A stretch of 38,729 nt of DNA, taken from positions 5,001 through 43,729 of the forward strand of contig JAJQAO010000004.1 of NCBI GenBank assembly GCA_021203775.1, given 5' to 3'. Shown one piece after another: positions 11,926 to 21,430 of the stretch. The notes under the pieces were generated by a model. That model saw only the letters and a list, made by a program, of their open reading frames with translations, searched no databases and was not told the origin of the DNA. Each line of letters starts with the position of its first letter. The first letter of the stretch is position 1. Position numbers and translations under genes: made by a program. This stretch comes from Phascolarctobacterium sp. (GTDB taxonomy: Bacteria > Bacillota > Negativicutes > Acidaminococcales > Acidaminococcaceae).

Positions 11926-13035
11926 TTAAAACACTACGCGCACAGGAGTTACAATATATGTATAATCCTTTTCCTCCTCAGAGCGTATGCATACAGGACT
12001 CAGTGAAGTATTCATGCATAATGTGGCTTCTTCAGAATCAAGGTTTTTCAGAATATCAAGGATATATGAAGAATTAAATGCCACATTTAAGTTTCCACCT
12101 TCACTGGTACATGAAATAACCTCCCTTCCGTTACCTACTTCAGGGCTGCTGGATGTTAAAATTATTTCATCACCTTCAACACTTATTTTAACAATACTGT
12201 AGTCGCCATCAATTGAGAATAATGCCACCCTCTCAACAGCTCCTGCCATATCTTTAATATTAAATTTAGCTTTAACTGAAAAGTTAGGAGGAATAACACG
12301 TCTGTAGTCAGGGAATTTACCATCTATAAGTCTGGAAACAATCACAATATTATCAATTACTACCATAATCTGATTTTTAAGCAGCGATATTTTTACCTCC
12401 TGCGGAATATCGCCAGTAAGATTACGGGATATTTCACCTAAAACCCTTGAAGGAATAATTATATTCATTACTTCCTTATCTTTATAAGGAGTAGATTTAA
12501 CTGCAAGCCTGTGTGTATTCGTACCCACAAAAGTTATTTTTTCATCCTGCAACTCTAATAAAATTCCCGTGAAAAGAGGCCTGGATCCGTCAGTTGAACA
12601 TGCAAAAATGGTTTTCCTTATAAGATCCTTAATTTTTTCATCTTCCAAAGTAATGGTTTTTTCACCATTGAATTCCGGGAATTTAGGATAATCATCTTCA
12701 TTCATTAATAAGAGTTGAAATTCAGCTTTCCCGGATTCTATTTGAAGGGTGTTTTTTTCCTTGTTTTGGGTAATAGTTACAGTTTCGCCTGGTAACCTCC
12801 TTATTAGATCAGTAAAATGTTTTGCGGAAACAACTATTTCTCCTGGCTCAGATGTTTCCGCATCAATGGTGCAGGAAATAGCCATATTTAAATCCATGGC
12901 CTGTGCTTCCAGTTTTTCTTTGGTGCATATAAAATGGATTCCTGAAAAAATGGGGGTACTCGGTTTTGAACTGATGGCTCTCTGAACAGTTTGAAGAGCT
13001 TTGTTTAGAGCGGTCGTGTTGCAGGTGAAAATCAT
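11926..13035 (-). CDS. dnaN: DNA polymerase III beta subunit (sliding clamp)
   Basis: MIFTCNTTALNKALQTVQRAISSKPSTPIFSGI...; position after dnaA. Confidence 0.97.
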   Translation of the reverse strand: MIFTCNTTALNKALQTVQRAISSKPSTPIFSGIHFICTKEKLEAQAMDLNMAISCTIDAETSEPGEIVVSAKHFTDLIRRLPGETVTITQNKEKNTLQIESGKAEFQLLLMNEDDYPKFPEFNGEKTITLEDEKIKDLIRKTIFACSTDGSRPLFTGILLELQDEKITFVGTNTHRLAVKSTPYKDKEVMNIIIPSRVLGEISRNLTGDIPQEVKISLLKNQIMVVIDNIVIVSRLIDGKFPDYRRVIPPNFSVKAKFNIKDMAGAVERVALFSIDGDYSIVKISVEGDEIILTSSSPEVGNGREVISCTSEGGNLNVAFNSSYILDILKNLDSEEATLCMNTSLSPVCIRSEEEKDYTYIVTPVRVVF

Positions 13036-13052
13036 GGCGTGACGGTGCCTCC

Positions 13053-13097
13053 TTTTTTATTATTATTATTTATATATCTTAGTCGTAGTAGTAATAA
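13053..13097 (-). promoter_or_regulatory. Candidate oriC unwinding element: DnaA-trio-like repeat followed by AT-rich DUE
   Basis: Minus-strand reading TTATTACTACTACGACTAAGATATATAAATAATAATAATAAAAAA, just before dnaN. Confidence 0.7.
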
Positions 13098-13153
13098 GGG
13101 AAGTGTAAAATGTTGAAAAAAGCAGAAACTGCAGGATTTAAGACATTTTCTTC

Positions 13154-13276
13154 TGTTGATAACCCTGTGGAAATGTGGAGGATGTTTTAAGGATAAAAGG
13201 TGGATTAATATTTTATAAACTTATTTATTGAGATATACACAGTTTTTTAAGGATTATTGACAAAATTTGTTGATAA
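13154..13276. promoter_or_regulatory. Cluster of degenerate DnaA-box-like 9-mers (oriC, dnaA-dnaN intergenic)
   Basis: Compared with TGTGGATAA: TGTTGATAA at 13154-13162 and 13268-13276 (8/9); TGTGGAAAT at 13166, TGTGGAGGA at 13174, GGTGGATTA at 13199 (7/9). Confidence 0.6.
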
Positions 13277-13295
13277 GTTCCAAAAGATGCTCCCG

Positions 13296-14660
13296 TTACT
13301 GCTTTATGAGATTTATAATATTTGTTATATCATTCTGGAGATTCGCATCCGTTTTTATATTTTTAGAAATTTTCTCATAGGCATACATAACGGTAGTATG
13401 GTCCCGTCCTCCAAGAAGTTCCCCGATACGCGGATAAGAAAGGTCCGCTTCCTCGCGGCACAAATACATAACAACCTGGCGAGGAATAACGATGTTTTTG
13501 GTACGCTTTTTGCTAAGGAGCTCTTCCTGTTTAACGTGATAATAGTTAGAAACAGTTTTTGTAATGGTTTCAAAAGTAATTTGATGGATAGCTACGGGAA
13601 TTACCATTTCTTCAAGGATTTTCTTGGCAGTTTCGATATTAATAGGGATATTAAGCAATGAAGAACGGGCGACTATCTTAGTATAGGCCCCTTCAATTTC
13701 TCTAATATTGGAAGTAATGCTGTTAGCAAGGAGCTCAATGACATTGCCAGGCAGATCAATTTTGTCTATGGAAGCTTTCTGCCGCAAAATAGCCATCCTT
13801 GTTTCCACGTCAGGAGACTGGATGTCAGCCATAAGACCGGATTCAAAACGGGTCTGAAGTCTTTTTTCCAGGGTTTCTATTTCCTTTGGCAGCCGGTCGC
13901 TTGAAATGACAATCTGTTTATTGGCTTCATGGAGTTCATTAAAAGTATGGAAAAACTCCTCCTGGGTCCTCTCCTTACCTTTTAAAAACTGGATATCATC
14001 AATAATGAGACAGTCAATATTGCGATATTTTCTGCGGAAGGATTCCGTGGTTTTATTGGAAATGGAGTTTACTATTTCATTAGTGAATTTTTCGCTGGAA
14101 ATGTATAAAACTTTCAGATCAGGCTGGTTTTCTTTTATATAGTTTCCAATGGCGTACATAAGATGAGTTTTACCGAGACCCACGCCGCCATACAAAAACA
14201 ATGGGTTATATGCTTTGGCCGGATTTTTGGCTACGGCCTGGGCAGCTGCATATGCAAACCGGTTGGAATTGCCGATGACGAAATTTGCAAAGGAATATTT
14301 GGGATTTAAATTACTGGAGATATTGCTTTTTGACGGTTTCGGTTTGGGTTCATCGAAAAGTACAGGCTGGTCGGGGGTAGTTGAAGCAGGTGCGACAGGA
14401 GGCGAACTGTCCAACGTCTCAATGACCAAAGATACCCGTTTTTGCATAATCTCTTCCAGAATATTTTCTATAACGGGAGAATAATTATCTTCCAGCATCT
14501 TTTTAAAAAACTCATTTTTAACAACTACTTTAAAGTATTCGTCAGTTACTTCCAGAGGCATTACGGGTTTAATCCAGACAGTAAAGACTTTCTCGCTTTC
14601 AGTTTCTTTGAATTTTTCGGTAAATTTGACCCAGATTTCCGCCAGATCATACGAACTCAT
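13296..14660 (-). CDS. dnaA: Chromosomal replication initiator protein DnaA
   Basis: AAA+ (LFLYGGVGLGKTHLMYAIGN), domain IV LGGRDHTTVMYA. Confidence 0.98.
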   Translation of the reverse strand: MSSYDLAEIWVKFTEKFKETESEKVFTVWIKPVMPLEVTDEYFKVVVKNEFFKKMLEDNYSPVIENILEEIMQKRVSLVIETLDSSPPVAPASTTPDQPVLFDEPKPKPSKSNISSNLNPKYSFANFVIGNSNRFAYAAAQAVAKNPAKAYNPLFLYGGVGLGKTHLMYAIGNYIKENQPDLKVLYISSEKFTNEIVNSISNKTTESFRRKYRNIDCLIIDDIQFLKGKERTQEEFFHTFNELHEANKQIVISSDRLPKEIETLEKRLQTRFESGLMADIQSPDVETRMAILRQKASIDKIDLPGNVIELLANSITSNIREIEGAYTKIVARSSLLNIPINIETAKKILEEMVIPVAIHQITFETITKTVSNYYHVKQEELLSKKRTKNIVIPRQVVMYLCREEADLSYPRIGELLGGRDHTTVMYAYEKISKNIKTDANLQNDITNIINLIKQ

Positions 14661-14796
14661 AGAGGAACCTCCTTTCCTGAAGGTTAAAAAAATAAACGCC
14701 GCCAGATAATGATTTTCAAGGAAATGAAACTATCTGAACGAACGAAAACAGCATAGTCATTTTTAGTAAAATCCACCTGTTATTATTTTAGCAGAC

Positions 14797-14805
14797 TGTG
14801 GATAA
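14797..14805 (-). promoter_or_regulatory. Perfect DnaA box upstream of dnaA
   Basis: TGTGGATAA on + strand (TTATCCACA on the dnaA coding strand). Confidence 0.85.
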
Positions 14806-14909
14806 CTTATCAATTGTTATGGGAAATATTTTTCTGCCCGCGTGGTATTATTACAGTTCCTGCCACCGCCGGAGCATGATTTGCGCCTCCCGGTTCTGCA
14901 AGTTTTTAC

Positions 14910-14938
14910 TTGACGTATATTTTATTTTAAAATATAAT
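14910..14938 (+). promoter_or_regulatory. Promoter for rpmH
   Basis: TTGACG (14910-14915), 17-nt spacer, TATAAT (14933-14938). Confidence 0.7.
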
Positions 14939-15092
14939 AACTTAGTAATACTTTGCGTTTCTGTAAGCGAAGAGGCAATGCTTGGAAAACAGGTTTCGTC
15001 AAATAACGGCAATAATTATTAATGCCGTCAGTTCCATAGAGTTATAGAAAGAAATTGGATAAAACGTATTGATGGATAAGGAGGGAATAGTG

Positions 15093-15227
15093 ATGAAACG
15101 TACTTATCAGCCTAATAATCTCAAAAGAAAACGAACTCACGGGTTTAGAGTCAGAATGAAAACATTGGGCGGCCGTCAGGTTCTCAGAAGCAGACGTGCA
15201 AAAGGCAGAAAGGTATTATCTGCATAA
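15093..15227 (+). CDS. rpmH: 50S ribosomal protein L34
   Basis: 44-aa [47 protein letters not shown] with AGGAGG upstream; too short for the supplied ORF track. Confidence 0.97.
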   Translation: MKRTYQPNNLKRKRTHGFRVRMKTLGGRQVLRSRRAKGRKVLSA

Positions 15228-15237
15228 TATTTAAAGG

Positions 15238-15265
15238 AATAGGCCGCGCAAGTGGCCTATTTTTT
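15238..15265 (+). terminator. Hairpin with T tract between rpmH and rnpA
   Basis: AATAGGCC-GCGCAAGT-GGCCTATT then TTTT. Confidence 0.7.
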
Positions 15266-15284
15266 CCGCGCTAAGAAGGGTTTT

Positions 15285-15644
15285 ATGCAGAAGAAATGTT
15301 ATCCGTTTAAAAAAAGCAGCAGATTAAAATCAAAACAGAAATTTCAGGAAGTATACAACAAAGGACGGGCCGTTATAGACGGGATGTCTGTGCTGTACAT
15401 TTTACCGGACCCGACAGGCAATGTGAAAATCGGACTGGCCGTAGGGAAAAAACTGGGCTGCGCAGCCATCCGCAACCGTATCAAGCGGTTGATGCGCGAG
15501 GTTTTCAGAAAGTATAAATCGGAACTGAAGGAAGGACACTTTATTATTTGGGTAGCCCGCCAGAAACTAGTGACGGCAGATCTGAAAAAATTTGAGATTG
15601 TTTTTGTACGGCTTATTAAAAAAGCAGGATTATTTAAGGAATGA
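15285..15644 (+). CDS. rnpA: Ribonuclease P protein component
   Basis: KIGLAVGKKLGCAAIRNRIKRLMREVFR motif; start set at ATG 15285 because the track start at 15252 lies in the hairpin. Confidence 0.93.
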   Translation: MQKKCYPFKKSSRLKSKQKFQEVYNKGRAVIDGMSVLYILPDPTGNVKIGLAVGKKLGCAAIRNRIKRLMREVFRKYKSELKEGHFIIWVARQKLVTADLKKFEIVFVRLIKKAGLFKE

Positions 15645-15653
15645 GGCAGGGAA

Positions 15654-15863
15654 ATGGGAAAACCGATGATTTTACTAATCAGATGCTATCAGATGTTCAT
15701 TTCTCCGTTGTTAGGACCGCACTGCAGGTTTTATCCCACTTGTTCCGCTTACGCCATTGAAGCTATTGAGAAAAAAGGGGCTTTAAAAGGACTCTGGATG
15801 ACCGCAAAGAGGTTGTCAAAATGCCACCCTTTCCATCCTGGCGGATATGATCCTGTTGAATGA
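15654..15863 (+). CDS. yidD: Membrane protein insertion efficiency factor YidD
   Basis: [31 protein letters not shown]...[17 protein letters not shown]. Confidence 0.96.
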   Translation: MGKPMILLIRCYQMFISPLLGPHCRFYPTCSAYAIEAIEKKGALKGLWMTAKRLSKCHPFHPGGYDPVE

Positions 15864-15910
15864 GTCCGATGTCTAAAGTAAACTAACAGTACGTCTTAAG
15901 GAGTGATATT

Positions 15911-16543
15911 TTGGATTTCCTTAGTAACCTTGTTCAGCAGGCGCTTACTATTTTATATGGCGTAACGGAAACCATCGGAGTACCGAATTATGGGCTGGCC
16001 ATAATCATTATGACGATAATCGTAAAACTGGCTTTATACCCCCTTAGCAAAAAGCAGGTTGAATCTACGAAAGCCATGATGGACATCCAGCCAAAAATGA
16101 AGGCACTTCAGGAAAAATATAAAGATGACAAGGCAAGGCTTAATGTGGAATTGGCCAACCTTTATAAACAGGAAGGCATAAACCCGTTGGCAGGATGTCT
16201 GCCGCTGATTGTGCAGATGCCAATCATGATAGGCATTTTCTATGGAATTCGTGACTTCCACTATGCGGGACCGTCAAACTTTCTTTGGATGGAAAGTATT
16301 TCAGGACCCGATCCTTTGCATATCCTGCCGGTACTTTCTGCCCTTACTACTTTTATTCAGTCCAAGCAGACAATGCCGAGCACGGGAGGCACACAGAACA
16401 GGGTAATGTTATATTTCATGCCCATTTTTATCGGCTACATCAGCATGACGTTCCCCGCCGGACTGGTAATTTACTGGATTGTCATGAATACTATGCAAAT
16501 AAGCCAGCAGTTTTTAATGAATAGGAGCTCTGGTAAAAAATAA
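15911..16543 (+). CDS. yidC: Membrane protein insertase YidC/Oxa1 family (TTG start)
   Basis: YGLAIIIMTIIVKLALYPLSKKQ; QEGINPLAGCLPLIVQMPIMIGIFYGI. Confidence 0.95.
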   Translation: MDFLSNLVQQALTILYGVTETIGVPNYGLAIIIMTIIVKLALYPLSKKQVESTKAMMDIQPKMKALQEKYKDDKARLNVELANLYKQEGINPLAGCLPLIVQMPIMIGIFYGIRDFHYAGPSNFLWMESISGPDPLHILPVLSALTTFIQSKQTMPSTGGTQNRVMLYFMPIFIGYISMTFPAGLVIYWIVMNTMQISQQFLMNRSSGKK

Positions 16544-16571
16544 TATAATTTTAGAATAGGAGTTGTACGAG

Positions 16572-17348
16572 ATGGCTTTTGTGGAAAAAACTGGCAAAAG
16601 CGTCGAAGAAGCCATTGCAAGCGCCTTGGAGGAATTACATGTCGCCAAGGAAGCGGCAGATGTGGAAATTTTAGATGAAGGGAAAAAAGGCTTTTTCGGC
16701 TTTGGCCAAAAGGACGCCAAAGTGCGTGTCACCGTTAGCGCGGAAACATCAGAGGAAATGAGCAGCATTGGTATGGAGACAGTATTTGAAGAAGAGATGA
16801 GCGGCCAGCCGGCAATAAAGGATGAAACCTGTGGGATTGGGGAAAAGGCAGAAGGGCCGCAAGCGAAAGAAAACAAAAAGTTTACAGTAAATGAGGAGGC
16901 CGTCAGCAAAGCCCGGGACTTTTTGCAACAGGTTTTCAATGCCATGAAGATAGAAGTGGTCATGGAAAAGTTCATCAAAAAGAGCGATGGCAGTGTTACT
17001 TTCAAACTGCATGGAGATGATATGGGAATTCTGATTGGCAAACACGGACAAACATTGGATTCGTTACAGTATTTGACCAATCTGGTGGCTAATAAGAACA
17101 GTACTGACCGGGTGCGTATTATTATCGATGTTGAAAATTACAGGACCCGCCGAGTGGAAACCCTTTCCAGACTGGCCGTGAGGCTGGCCGACAAGGTGAA
17201 GCGGAACGGTGAAAAAGTAGCATTGGAGCCGATGAATCCGCACGAACGGAAAATCATCCACATGACTCTGCAGGGTGATAGCCGCGTGGTCACATCAAGT
17301 GAAGGAGAGGAGCCTTTGCGCCACGTTGTTATCGAATTGAAAAAATAA
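16572..17348 (+). CDS. jag: Jag/KhpB RNA-binding protein (Jag-N, KH, R3H)
   Basis: KKGFFGFGQKDAKVRV; GILIGKHGQTLDSLQYL; R3H-like MNPHERKIIHMTLQ. Confidence 0.92.
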   Translation: MAFVEKTGKSVEEAIASALEELHVAKEAADVEILDEGKKGFFGFGQKDAKVRVTVSAETSEEMSSIGMETVFEEEMSGQPAIKDETCGIGEKAEGPQAKENKKFTVNEEAVSKARDFLQQVFNAMKIEVVMEKFIKKSDGSVTFKLHGDDMGILIGKHGQTLDSLQYLTNLVANKNSTDRVRIIIDVENYRTRRVETLSRLAVRLADKVKRNGEKVALEPMNPHERKIIHMTLQGDSRVVTSSEGEEPLRHVVIELKK

Positions 17349-17354
17349 GCACTT

Positions 17355-17380
17355 GAAACCCAGTATTAGGTTACTGGGTT
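17355..17380 (+). terminator. Hairpin between jag and mnmE
   Basis: AAACCCAGTA-TTAGGT-TACTGGGTTT, 10-bp perfect stem, then ATCTTTT. Confidence 0.6.
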
Positions 17381-17402
17381 TATCTTTTCAAAGGAGGCGT
17401 AA

Positions 17403-18788
17403 ATGATGACAGAAGATACTATCAGTGCCGTCATAACTGCTTTAGGGCAAAGTGCGGTAGGTATTGTCCGTATAAGCGGGGCTGATGCTCTGGCAGTAAG
17501 CGGGAAACTGTTTCGTGCCGCCTCAGGGAAAAGCCTTGCCGATTACCCGTCCCATAAGATGGTATATGGGCATATTTATGATTTACGGGATAATAGTTTG
17601 GTGGATGAAGTATTGGCTGTGTATATGGCGGCGCCTCACTCCTATACTGCGGAAGATGTAGTGGAAATTCAGTGCCATGGAGGAATTCAGGCGCTGCAGA
17701 AAATTCTTTCCCTTACCTACGCTGCCGGGGCAAAGCCGGCAGAAAGAGGGGAATTCACTAAAAGAGCTTTTTTAAATGGACGGATTGATCTTACCCAGGC
17801 AGAGGCAGTTATGGATATCATAAGCTCCCGCAGCGAAGCTTCCCTGAAACTGGCGGCACGGCAGCAGAACGGTGAACTAGCAGAAGCCCTGCATAATTTG
17901 CGGCGGCAGCTGTTGGATGTTGTTGTACATCTGGAGGCGGTTATAGATTATCCGGAAGAAGACATTGAAGAAATTACTTTTGGCGAAGTGAAGAAAAGAA
18001 TCTTGGAAATCGGGGCAGGAATATCGGATCTTCTGAGTAATGCCCATACAGGCAGAATTTTGAGGGAAGGACTCCGAACGGCTATAATCGGGCGGCCTAA
18101 CGTGGGAAAATCAAGCCTTTTAAATGCATTGCTGAAAGAAGAAAGGGCTATTGTATCGGAATATGCGGGAACTACGCGCGATGTAATTGAAGAACAGCTG
18201 TTAATAGATGGAGTACCGCTAGTACTGTCAGACACAGCCGGCATTCGGAAAAGCGGAGATTATGTGGAGCAGCTGGGAGTGCAAAAGACCAGAGACCTGC
18301 TTAAGGATACGGGATTAGTGGTCTGTGTAGTGGATGGCAGCGAAGGTTTAACTGCGGAGGATGAGGAAATTTTCCAGGCGGCTGCCACACGTCCCTATGT
18401 TATAATAGTAAATAAGAGTGATCTTAATGTAGCGGCGACGTTTGATATTTTAAAACAGCGTTTTGGAGCTGATAAAGTTATGACATTATCTGCCAAAACA
18501 GGTGCGGGAATGGATGAATTCTCCGCTTGGCTAAAAGGCTATGTTTATGGGGATAAAGAAACTTTATCTGGCGGTATTTACGTACAAAATGCCCGACACG
18601 AAGAGCTGCTGCGGCAGGCCTTGCACGCTTTAAAAGAAGCCGGTCAAGCTGCAAGCGACGGCATGCCTTATGACTGTATCATTATTGATGTGCGGCGGGC
18701 GATAGATTTACTTGGGGAAATTACCGGTGACACGGTTCCGGATGAAATTATAAACGAAATTTTTTCCCGTTTCTGCATCGGTAAATAG
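17403..18788 (+). CDS. mnmE: tRNA modification GTPase MnmE
   Basis: GRPNVGKSSLLNALL; SDTAGIR; C-terminal FCIGK. Confidence 0.97.
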   Translation: MMTEDTISAVITALGQSAVGIVRISGADALAVSGKLFRAASGKSLADYPSHKMVYGHIYDLRDNSLVDEVLAVYMAAPHSYTAEDVVEIQCHGGIQALQKILSLTYAAGAKPAERGEFTKRAFLNGRIDLTQAEAVMDIISSRSEASLKLAARQQNGELAEALHNLRRQLLDVVVHLEAVIDYPEEDIEEITFGEVKKRILEIGAGISDLLSNAHTGRILREGLRTAIIGRPNVGKSSLLNALLKEERAIVSEYAGTTRDVIEEQLLIDGVPLVLSDTAGIRKSGDYVEQLGVQKTRDLLKDTGLVVCVVDGSEGLTAEDEEIFQAAATRPYVIIVNKSDLNVAATFDILKQRFGADKVMTLSAKTGAGMDEFSAWLKGYVYGDKETLSGGIYVQNARHEELLRQALHALKEAGQAASDGMPYDCIIIDVRRAIDLLGEITGDTVPDEIINEIFSRFCIGK

Positions 18789-18807
18789 TATTTAGGACTG
18801 GGATGCC

Positions 18808-20688
18808 ATGGGACATATTACGGAAGTCTTTGATGTTATAGTTATAGGAGCCGGCCATGCAGGAATTGAGGCCGCCCTTGCGGTGGCCAGGCTTGGCGGC
18901 AGGACGCTTCTTGTCACCTTATCACTTGACAACGTGGCTTTAATGCCCTGCAATCCTTCCATTGGCGGACCCGCAAAAGGGCATCTGGTGCGTGAAATTG
19001 ATGCGCTCGGCGGCCAAATGGGAATTATCGCCGACCGGGCATGTCTGCAGATGCGCTTGCTGAATACTGGTAAAGGCTATGCGGTGCATGCTTTGAGAGC
19101 GCAGGAAGATAAGCGCTGGTATCATACCTTAATGAAAGAAATTATAGAGAATCAGGAAAATCTTGCCTTAAAACAGCTTATGATTGACAGGCTGCTGGTA
19201 AGAAACGGTGAAGTGGTCGGTGTAGAGGCGGAGACAGGAGAAATATACGAATCTTCATGTGTTATTTTGGCTACGGGAACTTATCTGCGCGGACGGATTG
19301 TTTACGGGCCGGTAAATTACAGTTGTGGCCCGAACGGACTGCGCAGCGCGGAAAAACTCTCATCTTCCCTTCTCGAAAACGGCTTGGAACTTATGCGTTT
19401 TAAGACTGGTACGCCGGCACGGATTGACGCGCGCAGCATTGATTATGGAAAAATGGAAGTTCAGTACGGTGACGATGTTGTGCGCAATTTTTCGTTTATT
19501 AGTGATATCACTGAGAGGGAGCAAATACCCTGCTGGCTTACATATACTAATGAAAATACACATAAGATTATCCGTGACAATCTGCATTTGTCAGGAATGT
19601 TTAACGGAATGGTTGAAGGAGTGGGACCAAGGTACTGTCCTTCAATAGAGTCAAAGGTAGTACGCTTTGCAGATAAAGAACGCCATCAGCTTTTTATTGA
19701 ACCGGAGGGGAGACATACCAGGGAAATGTACGTACAGGGAATGAGCTCGTCTCTGCCAGCTGATGTGCAGCTTAAGTTCATGCAGACGATTCCGGGACTG
19801 GAACACTGCCAGATGATGCGGGCAGGATATGCTATTGATTACGACTGCCTTGATCCCTTGCAGTTGAATTTATCGTTGGAGCATAAAGAAATAAAAGGGC
19901 TTTTTTCAGCGGGACAGTCAAACGGGACTAGCGGTTATGAAGAAGCAGCGGCCCAGGGACTGGTGGCCGGCATTAACGCCATGCGCAGAATTAAAGGGCT
20001 GGATCCTTTCGTATTGCGCCGCGATGAGGCGTATATCGGGGTTCTGATAGATGATCTGGTAACTAAGGGCACGGACGAGCCTTACCGTATGATGACATCG
20101 AGGTCGGAATACCGCCTGCTTCTGCGGAATGACAATGCCGACTTGCGCCTGACGGAAAAAGGCAGGGCTATTGGGCTTGTAGATGATAATCGCTACGATA
20201 TTTTCAGGAAAAAACGTACGGCTTTTGAACGGGCTCTTGAACAACTGAAGAAAATTAACATAGGTCCCAGCGATGAAAATAACAGCAAGCTTCGGGCCAT
20301 GGGCACTGCTCCTCTGCGCAATGGGAATAACCTTTTTGATTTGCTGCGCCGGCGGGAAGTAACTTACAGCAAGCTGCAGGAAGCTTTCGGCCTGCCTGCT
20401 CTGTCTGAGCAGGTAGCGGAGCAGGTTGAAATACATGCTAAATATGAAGGCTATATAAATAAACAGCGCGAAGAAGTAGAGCGCATGTTAAGGATTGAAA
20501 ATAAAAAACTCCCCGCCGACATAAATTATCTTGCGATAAAAGAGTTGTCCAGCGAGGCGGCGGAGAAACTGTCGAAAGTACGGCCGGCATCCTTAGGGCA
20601 GGCTTCCCGCATCAGCGGGGTATCTCCTGCAGATATAAGTGTGCTCATGATTGCCTTGGAACTGAAGCGCCAAAAGGAGTCTGAATGA
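18808..20688 (+). CDS. mnmG: tRNA uridine-5-carboxymethylaminomethyl modification enzyme MnmG
   Basis: VIGAGHAGIEAALAVARLGGRTLLVTLSLDNVALMPCNPSIGGPAKGHLVREIDALGG. Confidence 0.98.
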   Translation: MGHITEVFDVIVIGAGHAGIEAALAVARLGGRTLLVTLSLDNVALMPCNPSIGGPAKGHLVREIDALGGQMGIIADRACLQMRLLNTGKGYAVHALRAQEDKRWYHTLMKEIIENQENLALKQLMIDRLLVRNGEVVGVEAETGEIYESSCVILATGTYLRGRIVYGPVNYSCGPNGLRSAEKLSSSLLENGLELMRFKTGTPARIDARSIDYGKMEVQYGDDVVRNFSFISDITEREQIPCWLTYTNENTHKIIRDNLHLSGMFNGMVEGVGPRYCPSIESKVVRFADKERHQLFIEPEGRHTREMYVQGMSSSLPADVQLKFMQTIPGLEHCQMMRAGYAIDYDCLDPLQLNLSLEHKEIKGLFSAGQSNGTSGYEEAAAQGLVAGINAMRRIKGLDPFVLRRDEAYIGVLIDDLVTKGTDEPYRMMTSRSEYRLLLRNDNADLRLTEKGRAIGLVDDNRYDIFRKKRTAFERALEQLKKINIGPSDENNSKLRAMGTAPLRNGNNLFDLLRRREVTYSKLQEAFGLPALSEQVAEQVEIHAKYEGYINKQREEVERMLRIENKKLPADINYLAIKELSSEAAEKLSKVRPASLGQASRISGVSPADISVLMIALELKRQKESE

Positions 20689-21416
20689 TGGATTTTGCAG
20701 ATATCCTGACAGAAAAAGGACGGAAGGCCGGACTCTGTTTCAACAGTGAGCAGCTTGCGCAGTTCACGAAGTATTACGAACTTTTGCTGCGGGGAAATGA
20801 AGTTATGAATCTGACGGCGATTACAGCACCGGAAGAGGTGGCCGTAAAGCATATGATTGATTCACTCATGACATACAATGACACAATATTCCCCGGGAAA
20901 TGTTTGGCGGATGTAGGCACAGGAGCCGGGTTTCCAGGAGTACCCTTGAAAATTTACTGTCCCACATTAAGGGTGACACTGATGGATTCCTTGTCAAAAA
21001 GGGTAAATTTCCTGACGCATGTTATAAATGAACTGCACCTGGAAAATATAACATGCGTGCATCTGAGGGCAGAAGATGCCGGGCGCAGTCCCAATCACCG
21101 GGAGGTTTATGATTTGGTTACAGCCAGAGCGGTTGCCAGGTTAAATGTATTGGCGGAATATTGTCTGCCGCTGGTAAAACCGGGAGGGTTTTTTATGGCG
21201 CTGAAAGGCAGCAAATTTGTAGAGGAGATCGACGAAGCTAAAGAGGCACTAAAGGTTTTAGGCGGACGTCTGCTTGAAACAAAGCCTATAAAACTTCCGG
21301 ATATTGATGATGGACGCGCTATTATTATTGTAAAAAAAATTAAAGCTGTGCCTGGAATGTATCCGCGCCGAGCCGGTATTCCGGAAAAACAGCCGCTGGG
21401 CGGTAAAGAGCAGTAA
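20685..21416 (+). CDS. rsmG: 16S rRNA (guanine-N7)-methyltransferase RsmG
   Basis: LADVGTGAGFPGVPLKIYCP; overlaps the mnmG stop. Confidence 0.95.
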   Translation: MMDFADILTEKGRKAGLCFNSEQLAQFTKYYELLLRGNEVMNLTAITAPEEVAVKHMIDSLMTYNDTIFPGKCLADVGTGAGFPGVPLKIYCPTLRVTLMDSLSKRVNFLTHVINELHLENITCVHLRAEDAGRSPNHREVYDLVTARAVARLNVLAEYCLPLVKPGGFFMALKGSKFVEEIDEAKEALKVLGGRLLETKPIKLPDIDDGRAIIIVKKIKAVPGMYPRRAGIPEKQPLGGKEQ

Positions 21417-21430
21417 AGGGAGGATTATTG

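Noticed and set aside
16514-17080. Minus-strand 188-aa ORF, Ser/Pro rich
   Set aside because: Antisense to jag; shadow ORF.
19918-20436. Minus-strand 172-aa ORF
   Set aside because: Antisense to mnmG; shadow ORF.
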